Origin: Pyrus communis
Taxonomy: Eukaryota; Streptophyta; Magnoliopsida; Rosales; Rosaceae
Direction of reading: 5' to 3'
Length of the DNA stretch: 64,000 bases
NCBI RefSeq assembly: GCF_963583255.1
Contig: NC_084804.1
Location: 20,900,061 to 20,964,060, forward strand
Position 1 is the first letter of the stretch; each line of letters starts with the position of its first letter. Shown piece by piece: positions 40,478-52,380 of the stretch. The translations under genes were made by a program, and so were the position numbers. Under the pieces are notes generated by a model. The model made no database searches, was not told the origin of the DNA, and saw only the letters and a list, made by a program, of their open reading frames with translations.

Positions 40478-41039
40478 TGTGGAGCCAAAAAATAATCGAG
40501 AAAAATATGGAGGCGACACGTGGATTCTTGGAGTTAAAAAGACGAAATTACCCTTAAGGCACATCGGAACTCCTACGCGCAAGCAGTAGACAATCACGAC
40601 TCAATCAAGGTCAAAAGTGATCAAAATAGGTATTTATTCAAAACCTATTTCATCAATCCTCATCAAATCCTCCCCACAAGGTAACTGCCAAATTATTTCT
40701 TCCAAATTATATTAATTAGCTAATTAATTGATTGTAATTAACACCAAAAAACAGCTAATGTGGCAGGTCCCCATTCTCCTAATAGGGCTGGCCACACCCT
40801 TATATATAGCCCCTTATTTTCTCCAAAACCTAATTTCAATGCTCTTGCTAAATTCTCCAAATTTCTCTAAACACTTTTCCCTCAAATTCTAACTTTGGCA
40901 TCGGAGGTTATTCGGCCAAAGCGCCCCCTTCCCCCCAATTCATCATGGGCGCGTGAGGCTCTTGGTCTTAGCCTAAGGTGTTAATTGTTTTGTAAGTGCA
41001 ATTTTGTCCAAGAAGAAGAAGGCGAAAATTTGCATCCAC
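40478..41039 (+). repeat. 3' LTR of gypsy-2
   Basis: Starts TGTGGAGCC directly after the tract GGGGGCATT and ends TTTGCATCCAC. It is homologous to 30659-31240. Confidence 0.86.
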
Positions 41040-41310
41040 GGTCTCCTTTTGCATTTATTTTGATAATGGTCACGTGAACTTGCTGCATGTCCTGTATTTT
41101 GCTTTATTTTCCTAGAGCCCTTCTAGTAGTATAGGTAATGCTTTTGTCGGGTGTTATGGGTATTTTGGGATTTATAAAAATTCGATGTCATGATGGTTAA
41201 ATGGAAGTATTTGAGGGTTTTTGACGTTAGTTTTCCCGAGATTACAACTTGTCTTCAAAGGGGTAAAAGATATGTCCCACGAGCTTTAATTCTTAAATTG
41301 TCTTATAGGG

Positions 41311-41660
41311 GTCTTTAGGTAGCAAAAACACTATTTATAATATCTCACATATGGAACCGAATTCCCTCCGAATCCAATAAAACTTAGTCTGCTGAGCAGG
41401 CGATCCGGGCCGTTAAAATTTGATCAACGGCTACAAATAGGGGGCTCTCTAAAAGTTATAATAATTGTAGCCGTTTGATTAAATTTCAACGGTTCGAATC
41501 GCCTACTCAGCAGGCTTAATATATATGGATCTGATCCGGTTCTGTATGTGAGATGGTAAATTTCAATGGAGAGGATCTTTAGGTAGCAAAAACACCGTTT
41601 AGAATATCTCACATATGGAACCGGATCCCCTCCGGATCTAATAAAACACCGTTTAGAATA
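41311..41660. mobile_element. Foldback MITE with flanking duplicated segment
   Basis: Inverted arms at about 41341-41436 and 41466-41555 share TCTCACATA, CAGCAGGC, CGATTCG/CGATCCG and AACGGCTAC. The segment TTTAGGTAGCAAAAACAC..CCCTCCG is repeated directly at about 41310 and 41577, and part of it again at 41646. The whole looks like a MITE partly duplicated in tandem. Confidence 0.65.
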
Positions 41661-41822
41661 TCTCACATACATTGCAAACAATATGTTTTGACTAATTTTT
41701 AATAATAAGTAATAGAGATGGTACGTCACAGTAAAATATGAGTTTAGATGGTAAATTATCAAGACTTTTAGTTTAGAATTTGGTACCTTTAAGATTTGAG
41801 ATGAATATCTTCATCTTTATTC

Positions 41823-41940
41823 CAACTATTTTCTTTGCAGATTCAATGGATTTTTTTTTTTTTTTTTTGAAAATATTCATTGGATGTTTTATTGAATTAA
41901 AAAAAAGAAAAAGACATTGAATCTGCAAAGAAAATAGTTG
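41823..41940. repeat. Perfect 26-bp inverted repeat (hairpin)
   Basis: Positions 41823-41848 are exactly the reverse complement of 41915-41940 (arm contains CTTTGCAGATTCAATG). The 66-base loop includes a roughly 19-base T tract. This may be a small foldback element or hairpin RNA source. Confidence 0.85.
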
Positions 41941-42266
41941 TCACATATCCAGTGAGTTATCAAATTAGATTCAAGTACACATCATTGCCTCAAGGGAGGG
42001 GAACCCAGACAAGCCTTCACACCGTCAGATGCATACTCTTTTGGTTTGTTGTTTTATCATCCACCAATGATTTTCATTGACCTGATCTTCATGGCAGACA
42101 TCCATCCATCACGTGTCTCTTTTGGTTTGTTTTGTTTCAATTATTTGGTCCGTGAATCCCGTGATCAATACTTTATCCATAGATATTGCACTCATTTCTT
42201 AGTATCTTTCACACCAATATTTATATGGAGAACAATTTTATAACAATCCGGAACATAAGTCACTTG

Positions 42267-43251
42267 GGTTGTGTTTGTTATACCGGATTATATCGGACTG
42301 AATTAGTTTCAAGGATTAAGCTGGACTGATTTAGTAAAGTATTTGGTGCAGTGTTGGACTGAAAAACAGAATAATTAACAAATCTTAATATTATATTATT
42401 TACTCTACATATATTAATATTATATTATTTAATTTATATTATTAGTATACTCCATTCTTTCTTTTTTTATTTTTATTTTTTTTTTTATAACAATTCTCCA
42501 TTTTTCTATTCTCTCCCTCCCATCTTTCTTCTCCATCCAAGGCAACCCAGTCCCAGATCATACCAATCGCCATCCAAACCTTTCTTCTCCATCCAAGGCA
42601 ACCCAGTCCCAGATCATACCAATCGCCATCCAAACCTAGAAATAGAATCTGAGCCTTTCTTTGCCATAACCCGTAGAAGCAGTCCAGCAGAAACATGGCA
42701 ACGACTGATTCTTTTTCAGGAGCAGATTGGTGGAGTTATGAGTGAAGGACCAAAATACCCACAACGAATCGAATGAGGAGAGATCGAATACAAAAGCTGT
42801 CTGGCGAAGCGTTGCAGGTTCGTTAGATCTGTGTTTGAAAATGGTTTTGGGAGAGCAAGATTGGGAGTCGATGAAGCCAAGGAACTAAGCAGAGAAGTGT
42901 TGCCTCTCGACAACGAGCTCGACGATAAAGCATCTCGGGGATGGGCGAATCTGAGGTCTCGTGATTGTGGGTTTAGGGCAAGGGGGAAAGGGTGGTGGCT
43001 GTCTGGTGGTGTAAAAGGGAGAGAGGGAACGATGTGGTTGATGTCTCTTGAAACAAAGAGCAGAGAGGGGGTTTTAGCTAGTTCCATGGTTTCCGGGGAT
43101 TCTCGCTAAGAACCTTTAGCGATGTCCTTAGTCTAGGCTAATCCCACCTAGTCTCATTAACATTAGTCTTGTGCAACAACAAACACATGACTAAACTAAT
43201 AGTTAGTGCAGTCTAGTCCAATCCCACCTAGTAAGGGCAAACAAACGTCCC
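42267..43251. mobile_element. Probable Harbinger-like non-autonomous element
   Basis: The left end GGTTGTGTTTGTTATACC and the reverse complement of the right end (GGGACGTTTGTTTGCCC) are similar. Subterminal GGACTGA/GGACTAGACTG words occur at both ends. The right flank is TTA and the left flank TTG, an imperfect 3-bp duplication. The interior has an open minus-strand frame (43087-42716, 123 codons, Ser/Pro-rich) that I do not recognise. Confidence 0.5.
42525..42636. repeat. Two-copy 56-bp tandem repeat
   Basis: The unit beginning TTTCTTCTCCATCCAAGGCA at 42525 is repeated at 42581, effectively identical. It lies in the probable Harbinger-like element. Confidence 0.92.
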
Positions 43252-45930
43252 TTAATGTATTATTTTATATGACGACATGATTGATCCCACCTTTAGAATA
43301 TATTAGTAACAATCAAATATAGTGTGCATAACTTTAAAGTATATAAAGTCATATGATAATATTCCGAGTACATAAAAAAAGGGCGCCTCAAAGAAACAAC
43401 AAAAATATCTTGGGACTGCATATATCTATCGTTTATCAAAAGTATATTTTAGGTGATTTACCTTCAATGGTCCATATATAACTGTAAGCGACCTGTGAAG
43501 GCACATGGACAGGCAGGCTAAGTTGCAAGTGCGACAACCAAAATTGGAGAAGTAGAGGGAAGTGATTTTGAAGCAACCAAATTGTAAACTCTCCGGCTGA
43601 TTAATGATCATGAAGGAGAACAACAGATGAGAATCAGATTGGGATCATAGGAATCAACACTGAAATTTAGGCACCATCTATAACTGACATGGAGCAATTA
43701 AATTAAAAAATATATATATATATATATATATATTTGAGATTAAGACACTAACCTCCAAATGGATAAATTTTTCATTGTATCCAAATCATAGATGATATAC
43801 CATGTGTTATTATATAAGTGGTAAAAAGTTTTATTTTTTAAATTGTTAATTTTTTAACATAAATATCTCACCATTTGTACCGTAACATATGGTGGTTTTA
43901 GAGTTTAGGGTTATCGAAACTAAAACAGTTTTACTTTTGTTCAAAATATTGTCTAATTTTGGATATATGAAACCGGTTGAGTTATCCCTTGGAGCTCTAG
44001 AAGTATCCTTCCTCACATCAAAATGTCTGTTACGGTATGGGTCTTTCACTTGGCTTACAGGGCTGGCCTTGAGGAGGTGCGAGGAGTGTGACTACATAGG
44101 ATCCTGATTTTCTGGGGCACCCCATTTCTAAAATCCTTCTTAATATTCTATGTATAAAAAAGATGGGAAATAATTTATATATGTTTACCTAGCATGGTTG
44201 TCAAGCGCTGGTACACGGGTTCCACTCCTTACTTTCTCATATTTGTTATCTTTTATTTTTTATTTTTCAGCCATGTTTCTTTCACATAGGGCATGTGCAG
44301 GGTAACTATTTTGGGATTTTTGAGCTACACTATTTTTTTTATTTTTAAATATTTGTAGTTTAATTTCTTTCATTATACAAGATAATTTTGCTAATAAATT
44401 TGTAGTTAGGAATATCATAATAAATTAAAATTCTTAAATTTGATATGATATTTAAAAGCCCCATTCCTTATATGATATCAATTAATAGAATACACTTCAT
44501 AATTAGAATCTTTTATTTTTTTGGTCACCGTTTAAAAGTCATCTATTTTTCAATCCATTTGAAGACTATTGAGTCATCCATATCAAAAAGAAAATTATAG
44601 TACAACTAATCAATGATTCGTTTAACATATAATTTTTTCTTGAGATGAACTCTAGATGATAAGAAAAGCATGAATGGTTTTACTTATGATATTTGTACAG
44701 TGATATGATAGGTATATAGTCATATCACCATAATTTTTGTATTTAAAAAGCATGGAGATTCTAACTAAAAACATAGAGAATGCAGATAGGTATATGACTA
44801 CCACACTAGGCTTCATTTTTCTGTATTTATTTATTTTCTTTTGAGTTATATCAATTTACACACAATAAAAAATATAAAATATAAAAGAAAGTACAGCAAC
44901 CAAAATTTTAGACCACGGAAGAGCCTCCAATTGAGTCTCACACAGGACCTCCAAAATTTCAGGACTAGCCCTGTTGGCTTATAATAAGGGCTGCAGTTGT
45001 AGAAAATGTCATGTTTCTCACACTCTCCGCTGAAACCCTCAACATCTCGGCTTTGAATCAGTGCAAGCTACTTGGCCAAGACAAGGGTTCGATCGCGCCT
45101 CCCGACTCGTTGTAACCTTCGCCTTTCCAACTTCAAGATTCGATGCAAGCAAAACTTTTCTAAAGTTGTGCTCGCAAGCATCCTTTTAATTTACATTTGG
45201 CCTCATCATAATTGGTGAATAATACTATTTTGAATAATTGGCGTAGGTTTATTTGGTTTAGATGATTGGATTGAAAAGGATATAAGACATTTTCAAGGTA
45301 CGTTGACACAAGAAATGAAAAAAAAATGTAATCGGCTTCGAGGTAGGAGATGAATTATTCAAAATAAAAACTTATGCATTCCAATCCTCCTCAAATTGAT
45401 AGGATTTGAAGGATGAAGTTTCATTCAGGCATAATCCTCTTTTAAATCTCTTCAGAACAAAAAATCATTCTCTCTACTTTTAATATGCCTTGAATTTCGA
45501 GTCTTATTAATTTCCAATCTAATCCCCTATATGAAACGAGGCCATATTGGATTGATAAGGATTTGAGAAAACTCTAAATATTAATAAGAAACAATCAATC
45601 TTGCAGACGCCAAAACACTTCCTAAATGTTTGGGTTACATTTGAAGCGAGGGTATTTCATGTGATATCTAGTTTTACTCTTTATTTTTGGTTTGCTCTCT
45701 TATGTTATTTAGCAATTGGGTTTCCCAACTACATTCACCAACTATAACGAAGATCTTTTTTTTTTTTATCTCTAACAAAAATTTTGTTGTTGAAAATCCA
45801 ATTGCTAATCTTATATATTGTTGGTTCTTGGAGTTAGAGTAGTTAAGAACATTTACTCTTACATCTAGAATCAACATTTGAATTTTCTTGCTCCTCCTTC
45901 AGTTTTTTTTTTTTTGGGTAAAATAAAGGG
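43252..45930. other. AT-rich intergenic spacer
   Basis: No coding similarity. A TA dinucleotide run is at about 43711-43731. Short open frames are not supported. Confidence 0.55.
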
Positions 45931-45935
45931 GTGGT

Positions 45936-46576
45936 TGTGACATCCCACATCGCCCAGGGGAGTGATCCTTAAATGTATATTCCCATCTCTACCTAGCACG
46001 AGGTATTTTGGGAGCTCACTGGCTTCAGGTTTCATTGGAACTTCGAAGTTAAGCGAGTAGCGCGCGAGAGCATTCCCAAGATGGGTGACCCATCAGGAAG
46101 TTCTCGTGTGAGTTCCCAGAAACAAAACCGTGAGGGCGTGGTTGGGGCCCAAAGCGGACAATATCGTGCTACGGTGGTGGAGCGGGCCCGGGAAGTGATC
46201 CGCCCCGGGCCGGGATGTGACAATTTGGTATCAGAACCTAACCCTGGCCGCGGTGTGCTGACGAGGACGTCGGGCCCCTAAGGGGGGTGGATTGTGACAT
46301 CCCACATCGCCCAGGGGAGTAATCCTTAAATGCATATTCCCATCTCTACCTAGCACGAGGCCTTTTAGGAGCTCACTGGCTTCAGGTTCCATTAGAACTT
46401 CGAAGTTAAGCAAGAAGGGGGCTTGAGCAATCCCATGATGGGTGACCCACTGGGAAGTTGCTCGTGAGTTTCCAAAAACAAAACCATGAGGGAATGGTAA
46501 ACCCAAAGCGGACAATATCGTGCTACGGTGGTGGAGCGGGCTCGGGAAGTGGTCCTGCCCAGGCCGGGATGTGACA
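45936..46576 (+). mobile_element. Complete Cassandra TRIM retrotransposon
   Basis: Two LTRs (45936-46222 and 46293-46576) both run from TGTGACATCCC to GGGATGTGACA. Between them are 70 bp starting with the tRNA-Met-type primer site TGGTATCAGAAC (46226) and ending in the purine tract AAGGGGGGTGGA. The 5-mer GTGGT flanks both ends (45931-45935 and 46577-46581). Each LTR carries the 5S-rRNA-like promoter. Nothing is encoded, so mobility depends on other elements' proteins. The two LTRs differ noticeably, suggesting an older insertion. Confidence 0.95.
46046..46110 (+). promoter_or_regulatory. 5S-rRNA-like Pol III internal promoter in Cassandra 5' LTR
   Basis: A box AAGTTAAGCG (46046), intermediate element GATGGGTGACC (46080-46090) and C box GGAAGTTCTCGTGTG (46096-46110) match the order and approximate spacing in plant 5S rRNA genes. 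The 3' LTR holds a more diverged version (about 46404-46470). Confidence 0.88.
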
Positions 46577-46581
46577 GTGGT

Positions 46582-47629
46582 TCAACCCAAAAACTAGCTC
46601 AATGAGTTATTACAGATAATTCGAGTCCTAGGGACTCCCATCATATCATCAAATAATTGAGTTCCAATCAATCATGAGCAAAATAATGGTTCCTAAGATC
46701 CATATTATAACTCCAATTGACAATACCATCTGACACCATGTTCTTCTCCCGATAAGCTTTGTTTATTATATATGAAGGAAATATTACTCTTAGTGTGTGT
46801 TTTTAGTAAAACTACTTGTTTTACCCTATTACAGGCGTTTTGTTTGTGGTCCAATATCTTAGCGAATAGTCGGTTTGGTTTCCTAAATTATTGTAGTAGT
46901 TTCGAATTCATTTGGAAGAGCTTTCAAAATGGTTGAAATGGCTTTTAGTGAAATTAATTCTCAGTTTTAAAAGCACTTTAAGTGTTTTTTGGGAAAAGCA
47001 CCGGATATGTGCTTCTTACAGAAAACAGTGAAAGTAGTTTTCCAGAATCCACCATTGCTATAGCCTTGGGGATAGGCAACCCAATCCACTTGGGCAATTG
47101 AATCCAAGACGAGCCCGATGAAGAAGTCAGACAATAATCGTCTAGCCCAGCGACCTGCCTATGTGACGTCACCATGACGTCAACCACAACTTAAATTATT
47201 AAAAAATTATAGAAATTATTAAAAATTACAAAAAAAAAAAAACTAATAAAAACATAAAAAATTATAACTTTTTTTCTTTCTATAAATACATGACCATGTT
47301 CTTCCACTTTACACTACATTTTAATATTTTCAACTACTTTCAACCAATTTTTTATTATTATCTGAAATTAAAAATAAAGTTATCTTTGATTATTTTATAA
47401 AATAAAAAATACTAATATTTTAATACAAATTGCCTAGGTTATTTAGTTTAAGGATAGAGATGCACTTGGGTAGTTACTGTTCATTAAAGGGGATTGAGTT
47501 GCCTATTGCCCAAGACGGCTTTCCTACACTAGAAGTGCTCTAAGAATTGGTTTAAAAAATATTTTTAATAAAAATGATTTTAATTATTTAAAAAATACTT
47601 TCAAATGAGTTCTTAATTAAAAGAAGTAC
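46582..47629. other. Spacer with a possible MITE
   Basis: CTTGGGGATAGGCAACCCAATCC near 47066 is an inverted match of GGATTGAGTTGCCTATTGCCCAAG near 47491. The pair suggests a roughly 480-bp MITE between about 47050 and 47540. Boundaries are unresolved; the rest is AT-rich with no coding similarity. Confidence 0.4.
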
Positions 47630-47963
47630 CTAATTGAATATCAAACTTCACCCCGTTATGCCCACTTGGGTGTCATGTCTTGAAACAATCCAAACGTTTG
47701 TGTCATGCTATATTTTAGTTAGTAGGGGTACCAAATTGAAATCAAACTTCACCCCTTAAGCCCACTTGGGCGTCATGTGTTGAAACAATCCAGAAGCTTA
47801 TGTGTCATGTTTTGGTACCCTCCAAAAGAAATTGCATAATTGTTGTGGCATGGACTTGGAAGTCAATGTCATGTGTTGAAACAATCCAGAAGCTTATGTG
47901 TCATGTTTTGGTACCCTCCAAAAGAAATTGCATAATTGTTGTGGCATGGACTTGGAAGTCTAT
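47630..47963. repeat. Tandem duplications of about 96-100 bp
   Basis: A 96-bp unit starting GTCATGTGTTGAAACAATCC lies at 47772-47867 and again at 47868-47963, nearly identical. An older related unit with CACCCC..GCCCACTTGGG and TTGAAACAATCCA is at about 47633-47710. Confidence 0.88.
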
Positions 47964-48239
47964 GTGTATTTTGTTCTTGTGGAAATTGTGAAGTAGAGAG
48001 CTTAGGGTTTATGGATTTGCACGCCCGTGTGAAAGGACAGACACAAATTATTGACAAGTCTTTTTTTTCTTTTTTTTTTTTGAAAACCTGCTTCCATTAA
48101 AACGGGCCGAAGCCACAAACAACAGAAGCACAAACAGAGCAAGCCACAAAGGCAACCACAATCAAAAGCACAGGAGGGGGATTAACTCAGCAGACCCATA
48201 CCAAAGATACGGTCTCCCCCGCCCAGGCCAAAACAAAAA

Positions 48240-51200
48240 TTAATGGGGGCATGGTAACCCATCCTTGTTAAGAACACGGACCAGCGAAGATGGAGGGAGG
48301 TTTACCCAATTCACACCGCACATCTCCAGATTACTTCTCGACGCCAAAACATGCGCCGCCAAATTGGCCGATCTCGGTACCCAAGACCAGCGACACTCCT
48401 GAAAGGTCCCCCCAATACGCAAAGCCTTCGAGATATCGGGGAAGGCCTCCCAGCTGCCCCTTGAATATCCTTGAGATAAACAAAGGATATTCTCCTTAGA
48501 GTCGGACTCCACAATGATGTTCTCCAACCCCAACGCATTTGCCAACTCACACCCACGCAAAATTGCAGCAGCCTCAGCAGCAGCCGCACTAGGCGCCCCA
48601 ATCCTTCCTCGAGTAGCAGCCACAAACTTCCCCTCATGATCCCGAATCACTACACCCACAAACCCACATCTAGAATTAGCCTCCCAGCTCGCATCCACAT
48701 TCACCTTCAGAAAAGGACCACACGGAGGATCCCAGCGGGCAGGAGGACTGGAGCGATTCAGAACCCGCTGAGGACAGCCAGCAAAGCCATCAGTCGCCTC
48801 CAAAAAAGCATTCACCGAAGTCCAAATAGCCAAAATGACTCGATTAGGATTAATCCCCATGTGATAAAAAACAAAGCAACACCGGGTTTTCCAAATATGC
48901 CAGCAGGTTATAGCCACAAACTTTAAAATCCTAGCCATCTCATCCTTTGACCCCAAGTTAGACCCGACTAAATACATAACCCAGTCTCGAAAAGACGAGA
49001 TATTTGCTCTACTCACCCTGAAATTCAACGGACCACCAAACCAAATCGGCTCCACCCACGGACATAGAAGGAGCATGTGCTCAACAGATTCATTCTGGTC
49101 GGAGCATATTGGGCAACGCGGGGATGGAGAACAGCGGCGTATGAACAGATTCTCCATCGTTGCCACCGCCCAATTTAGAGCCCGCCACATAAAGTTCCGG
49201 ATCTTCGGAGGAGTCTTCAGCTGCCAAATACTTCTCCAAACTTTGTTCGGGATCATAGTGGAAGAAGAGGAGGCTCTGTCATTCCTATTGCTCGAGCTAG
49301 CATGCTTCCAATGATATCCAGATCTCACCGAATACACCCCATTCTTAGTAGCCGGCCAAATTATCCTGTCCTCTTGGGATCTGTCTCCTATGGAGGTTTC
49401 CAGAATGGCATCATAATCCTCCACCGATATAAGAGGCCTAATGGCCTCAATATTCCAGGTTCCGGACACATCATTAATCATTGTATTCACCCGCATATTC
49501 CGAGACACTCTTACATCTCCAATGGCCGTAGGTTTCCCAGCAGTGATAGACGGCACCCACCTATCATGCCACAACCTGATACTTCTTCCATTCATAATCT
49601 GCCAATGAGCTCCTTCCTGAAGAATCCCGCGCCCCACCAACAAACTTGACCATCCCCAAGAAGCTCTTCCCCCCAAAGTCGCTTCCAGGAACGAGCAGTG
49701 AGGAAAATAACGGGCTTTAAGAATCCGCGCCCATAACGAGTTTGGATCATGTATCAATCTCCAGCACTGTTTAGCAAGCAAAGCATCATTAAATTCTCGA
49801 AAATTTCGGAACCCCATACCTCCTTCCAGCTTCGGATATCCCAACATATCCCGAGAGACCCAGTGTATACTTTTCTCCCCCCCTGTCTTCCCCCACCAAA
49901 ACTCAGCAATTACAGCGTCAAATTCGGAACACAGAGTGGTAGGAAACTTAAAAAGATGCATGGGATAGGCAGGGATAGCTTGAATTACCGCCTTAATCAT
50001 TATTTCTTTTCCTGCTTGAGAGAGGGTGCACTGTTTCCATCCCTGAACTTTTTCCAGAATTCTTTCCTTCACAAAAGCAAGCCCTTGCCGTTTCGATCGA
50101 CCCCAGATAGCCGGGAGACCAAGATACTTCCCCGGATCCTTTGCCAAAGGCATGCCAACAATATGACTTAGCTCAGCTGACAAGCTGCTAGGCACGTTTG
50201 CTCCAAAGAAAATACACGACTTCTGATAATTCACCTGTTGACCAGAAGCATGACAATAATCATTTAAAATCCTCAACAAACTATCACAGTTTTGTTTATC
50301 AGCACGCAAGAAGATCAAAGTGTCATCCGCAAAAAATAAGTGTGAAATAGTCGGGCATCCATGGTTTAGCTGAATGCCATTAAGCTTCCTCCTATCCACC
50401 GCCTGTTGAAGCAGCCGAGCCAAAACCTCGCCAACAAGAATGAATAAATACGGAGATAGCGGGTCTCCTTGCCGGATCCCCCTAGATGGTATGAAATTCT
50501 CCCCTGGTTGCCCATTCAGGAGTATAGCAAAATCCACTGTTTTAACACATCCCATAACAAGCTTCCTCCACTGTTGACAGAACCCCAACTTTTCCATGAC
50601 TGCCTCGAGGAAATCCCATTCAACCCGATCGTATGCCTTATGCATATCAAGCTTCACTCCCATCTCAAACTTACTCTTTGCCTTTCGAAGTTTCAGAAAG
50701 TGGAACATCTCATGAGCAATCCCAATGTTATCTTGAATTTGTCTTCCCATCACGAAGCGCTTTGGGTAGAGGAAATAATCTCCGATAGAAGAGGCTTGAG
50801 GCGATTCGCCAGTATTTTTGACACAATCTTGTAGGAATAATTGCACAAGCTAATAGGTCTGAAATGCCCTACCGAGTCGGGATTTGTGATCTTCGGCACC
50901 AACACTATGTGTGTCGAATTGAGCCGTTGCGGGTCCGAGATCCCCAGCATAAAATCCTGCACAATTCCATTTACATCCTCCATAAGAGAGTTCCAGTATG
51001 AGTGGTAGAAAATCCCCTGAAATCCATCAGGACCCGGGGCTTTCATTCCCCCCATTTGTAAAGCTGCCGTCTGGACTTCCTCCATTGACACCGGGCTTAT
51101 TAAGCCAGCATTCATCTCATCACTTACCTTGTGTTGTAAGCAGTCCAAAATGCAGCCCCACTCCCTTGGGCCAGAAGTAGAGAAAAGACTTTGAAGTGTT

Positions 51201-52380
51201 CTTCAATATACCTCTGAACCTCGTACTGATTATCAATCCAACTTCCATTCCCATCCTTAATCTTTACTACCTTTTTCCTCCTTCTCCGTTGAAGCGTTGA
51301 CTGATGGAAAAAGGCCGTATTCGCATCACCCTCCCTGAGCCACTTCACTCGCGATCGCTGCTGCCAAAATTGCTCCTCCACCTCCCCCAATCTGGCAATT
51401 CGCTCCAAAACCGTCTTAATTTCCTCCCAGTTTTTTCGCCAATTATGTTGAAGCACCCCCAGCCTGTTTGTAAGGTCCTCAATGTCGCGCCCTCTCGCTT
51501 TAAATTCCTGCTGACTCCACTTGCTTAACTTTACTCGACACTCCCTCAATTTTTTCTGCCATTTCATGATTCCGTCACCACTGCAGTGTTGCCTCCAACA
51601 ACGATCCACTATTTCTTTACACCTTACCTCTTTGGTCCAGAACGCTTCAAAACGAAAAAGCTTCTTCCTTTTTTGATCCCGAAGTTGATATTGAATTATT
51701 AGGGGGCAGTGGTCCGACCCAAGAACAGTTTCATGAACAACCATTGTATTGGGCCAGCTATCTTGCCACTGCCTATTAGCCAAGCCCCTATCCAACCGCT
51801 CATCAACCAGTTGACCATTTCTCATTCCTCTCCACGTAAAGCAAGGCCCATTATAGTCCAGGTCCATAAGCTCCGTGCCATTTAAAAATTCCTCCAGGTA
51901 CCTTGGTCGGTTACAGTTCAAACTAGCTCCTCCAGATTTTTCATAATCCCAAAGGATCTCATTGAAATCTCCTCCGCAAAACCACGGAATAGCAGTCGGT
52001 TTAAACCATTCTTTCATCCACCGCCAAAATTCCAGTTTTTCATTCCTATATGCAGTACCGTAAACCCAAGTAACCCGAGCCATTCGAACCGAGTCCACAA
52101 AATTGATGTTAGCATCAATAATATTTTTGGAAGTATAACCAATCGTTACCTCAACAGAATCATCCCACCACATACTGAGGCCCCCAGCTCTCCCAATGGG
52201 GGAAACATGAAACCCATTTCGATATCCCATTCGACGTTTTACTCCATCAACTCTATTATCTCTCATCTTTGTTTCAGCAAGAAAAATCATAGTAGGCCTG
52301 TGTTTCCTAATGAGCCCATGTAGAGCCCGAACTACCGTGTCCGACCCTAGACCACGGCAGTTCCATACAAGGTACGTCAT
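48240..52380 (-). pseudogene. LINE ORF2 (endonuclease-RT-RNase H), two 1-base frameshifts
   Basis: ORF2 starts at ATG 52380. Endonuclease motifs include VWNCRGLGS, FLAETKM, CGGDFNEIL and LGSDHCPLI. RT carries FRPISLCNYSYK, GIRQGDPLSPYLF and the catalytic HLFFADDTLIF. The zinc finger is near RCPICSDQNESVEHMLLLCPW. RNase H has KVNVDASWEAN, AAEAAAIL, VESDSKEN and SANLAAHVL, with the catalytic acids present. Two single-base losses, in an A run near 51185 and a T run near 50757, shift frame. Correcting for them the length is 1381 codons including stop. The protein nicks target DNA and primes reverse transcription. Confidence 0.9.

Larger units (their letters stand above)
30659..41039 (+). mobile_element. 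Second Ty3/gypsy LTR retrotransposon, internally deleted (gypsy-2)
   Basis: LTRs at 30659-31240 and 40478-41039 are homologous. The 3' copy follows the purine tract GGTGTGGGGG, and a PBS-like TTGGTGCTTTCATTGAGAGC follows the 5' copy. Plus-strand order is gag, protease, RT, RNase H, then the integrase C-terminal end. An antisense gene relic lies between pol and the 3' LTR. Stops, frameshifts and a deletion of RNase H/integrase core make it non-autonomous. The 5' LTR has about 34 extra AT-rich bases relative to the 3' LTR. No matching target duplication was seen. Confidence 0.88.

Noticed and set aside
42716..43087. 123-codon Ser/Pro-rich minus-strand frame as a host gene
   Set aside because: No recognised domain, inside a probable DNA element, and no splice or promoter context.
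46046..46110. A real 5S rRNA gene
   Set aside because: Only the internal promoter segment is conserved and it sits inside Cassandra LTRs with a PBS, purine tract and target duplication.
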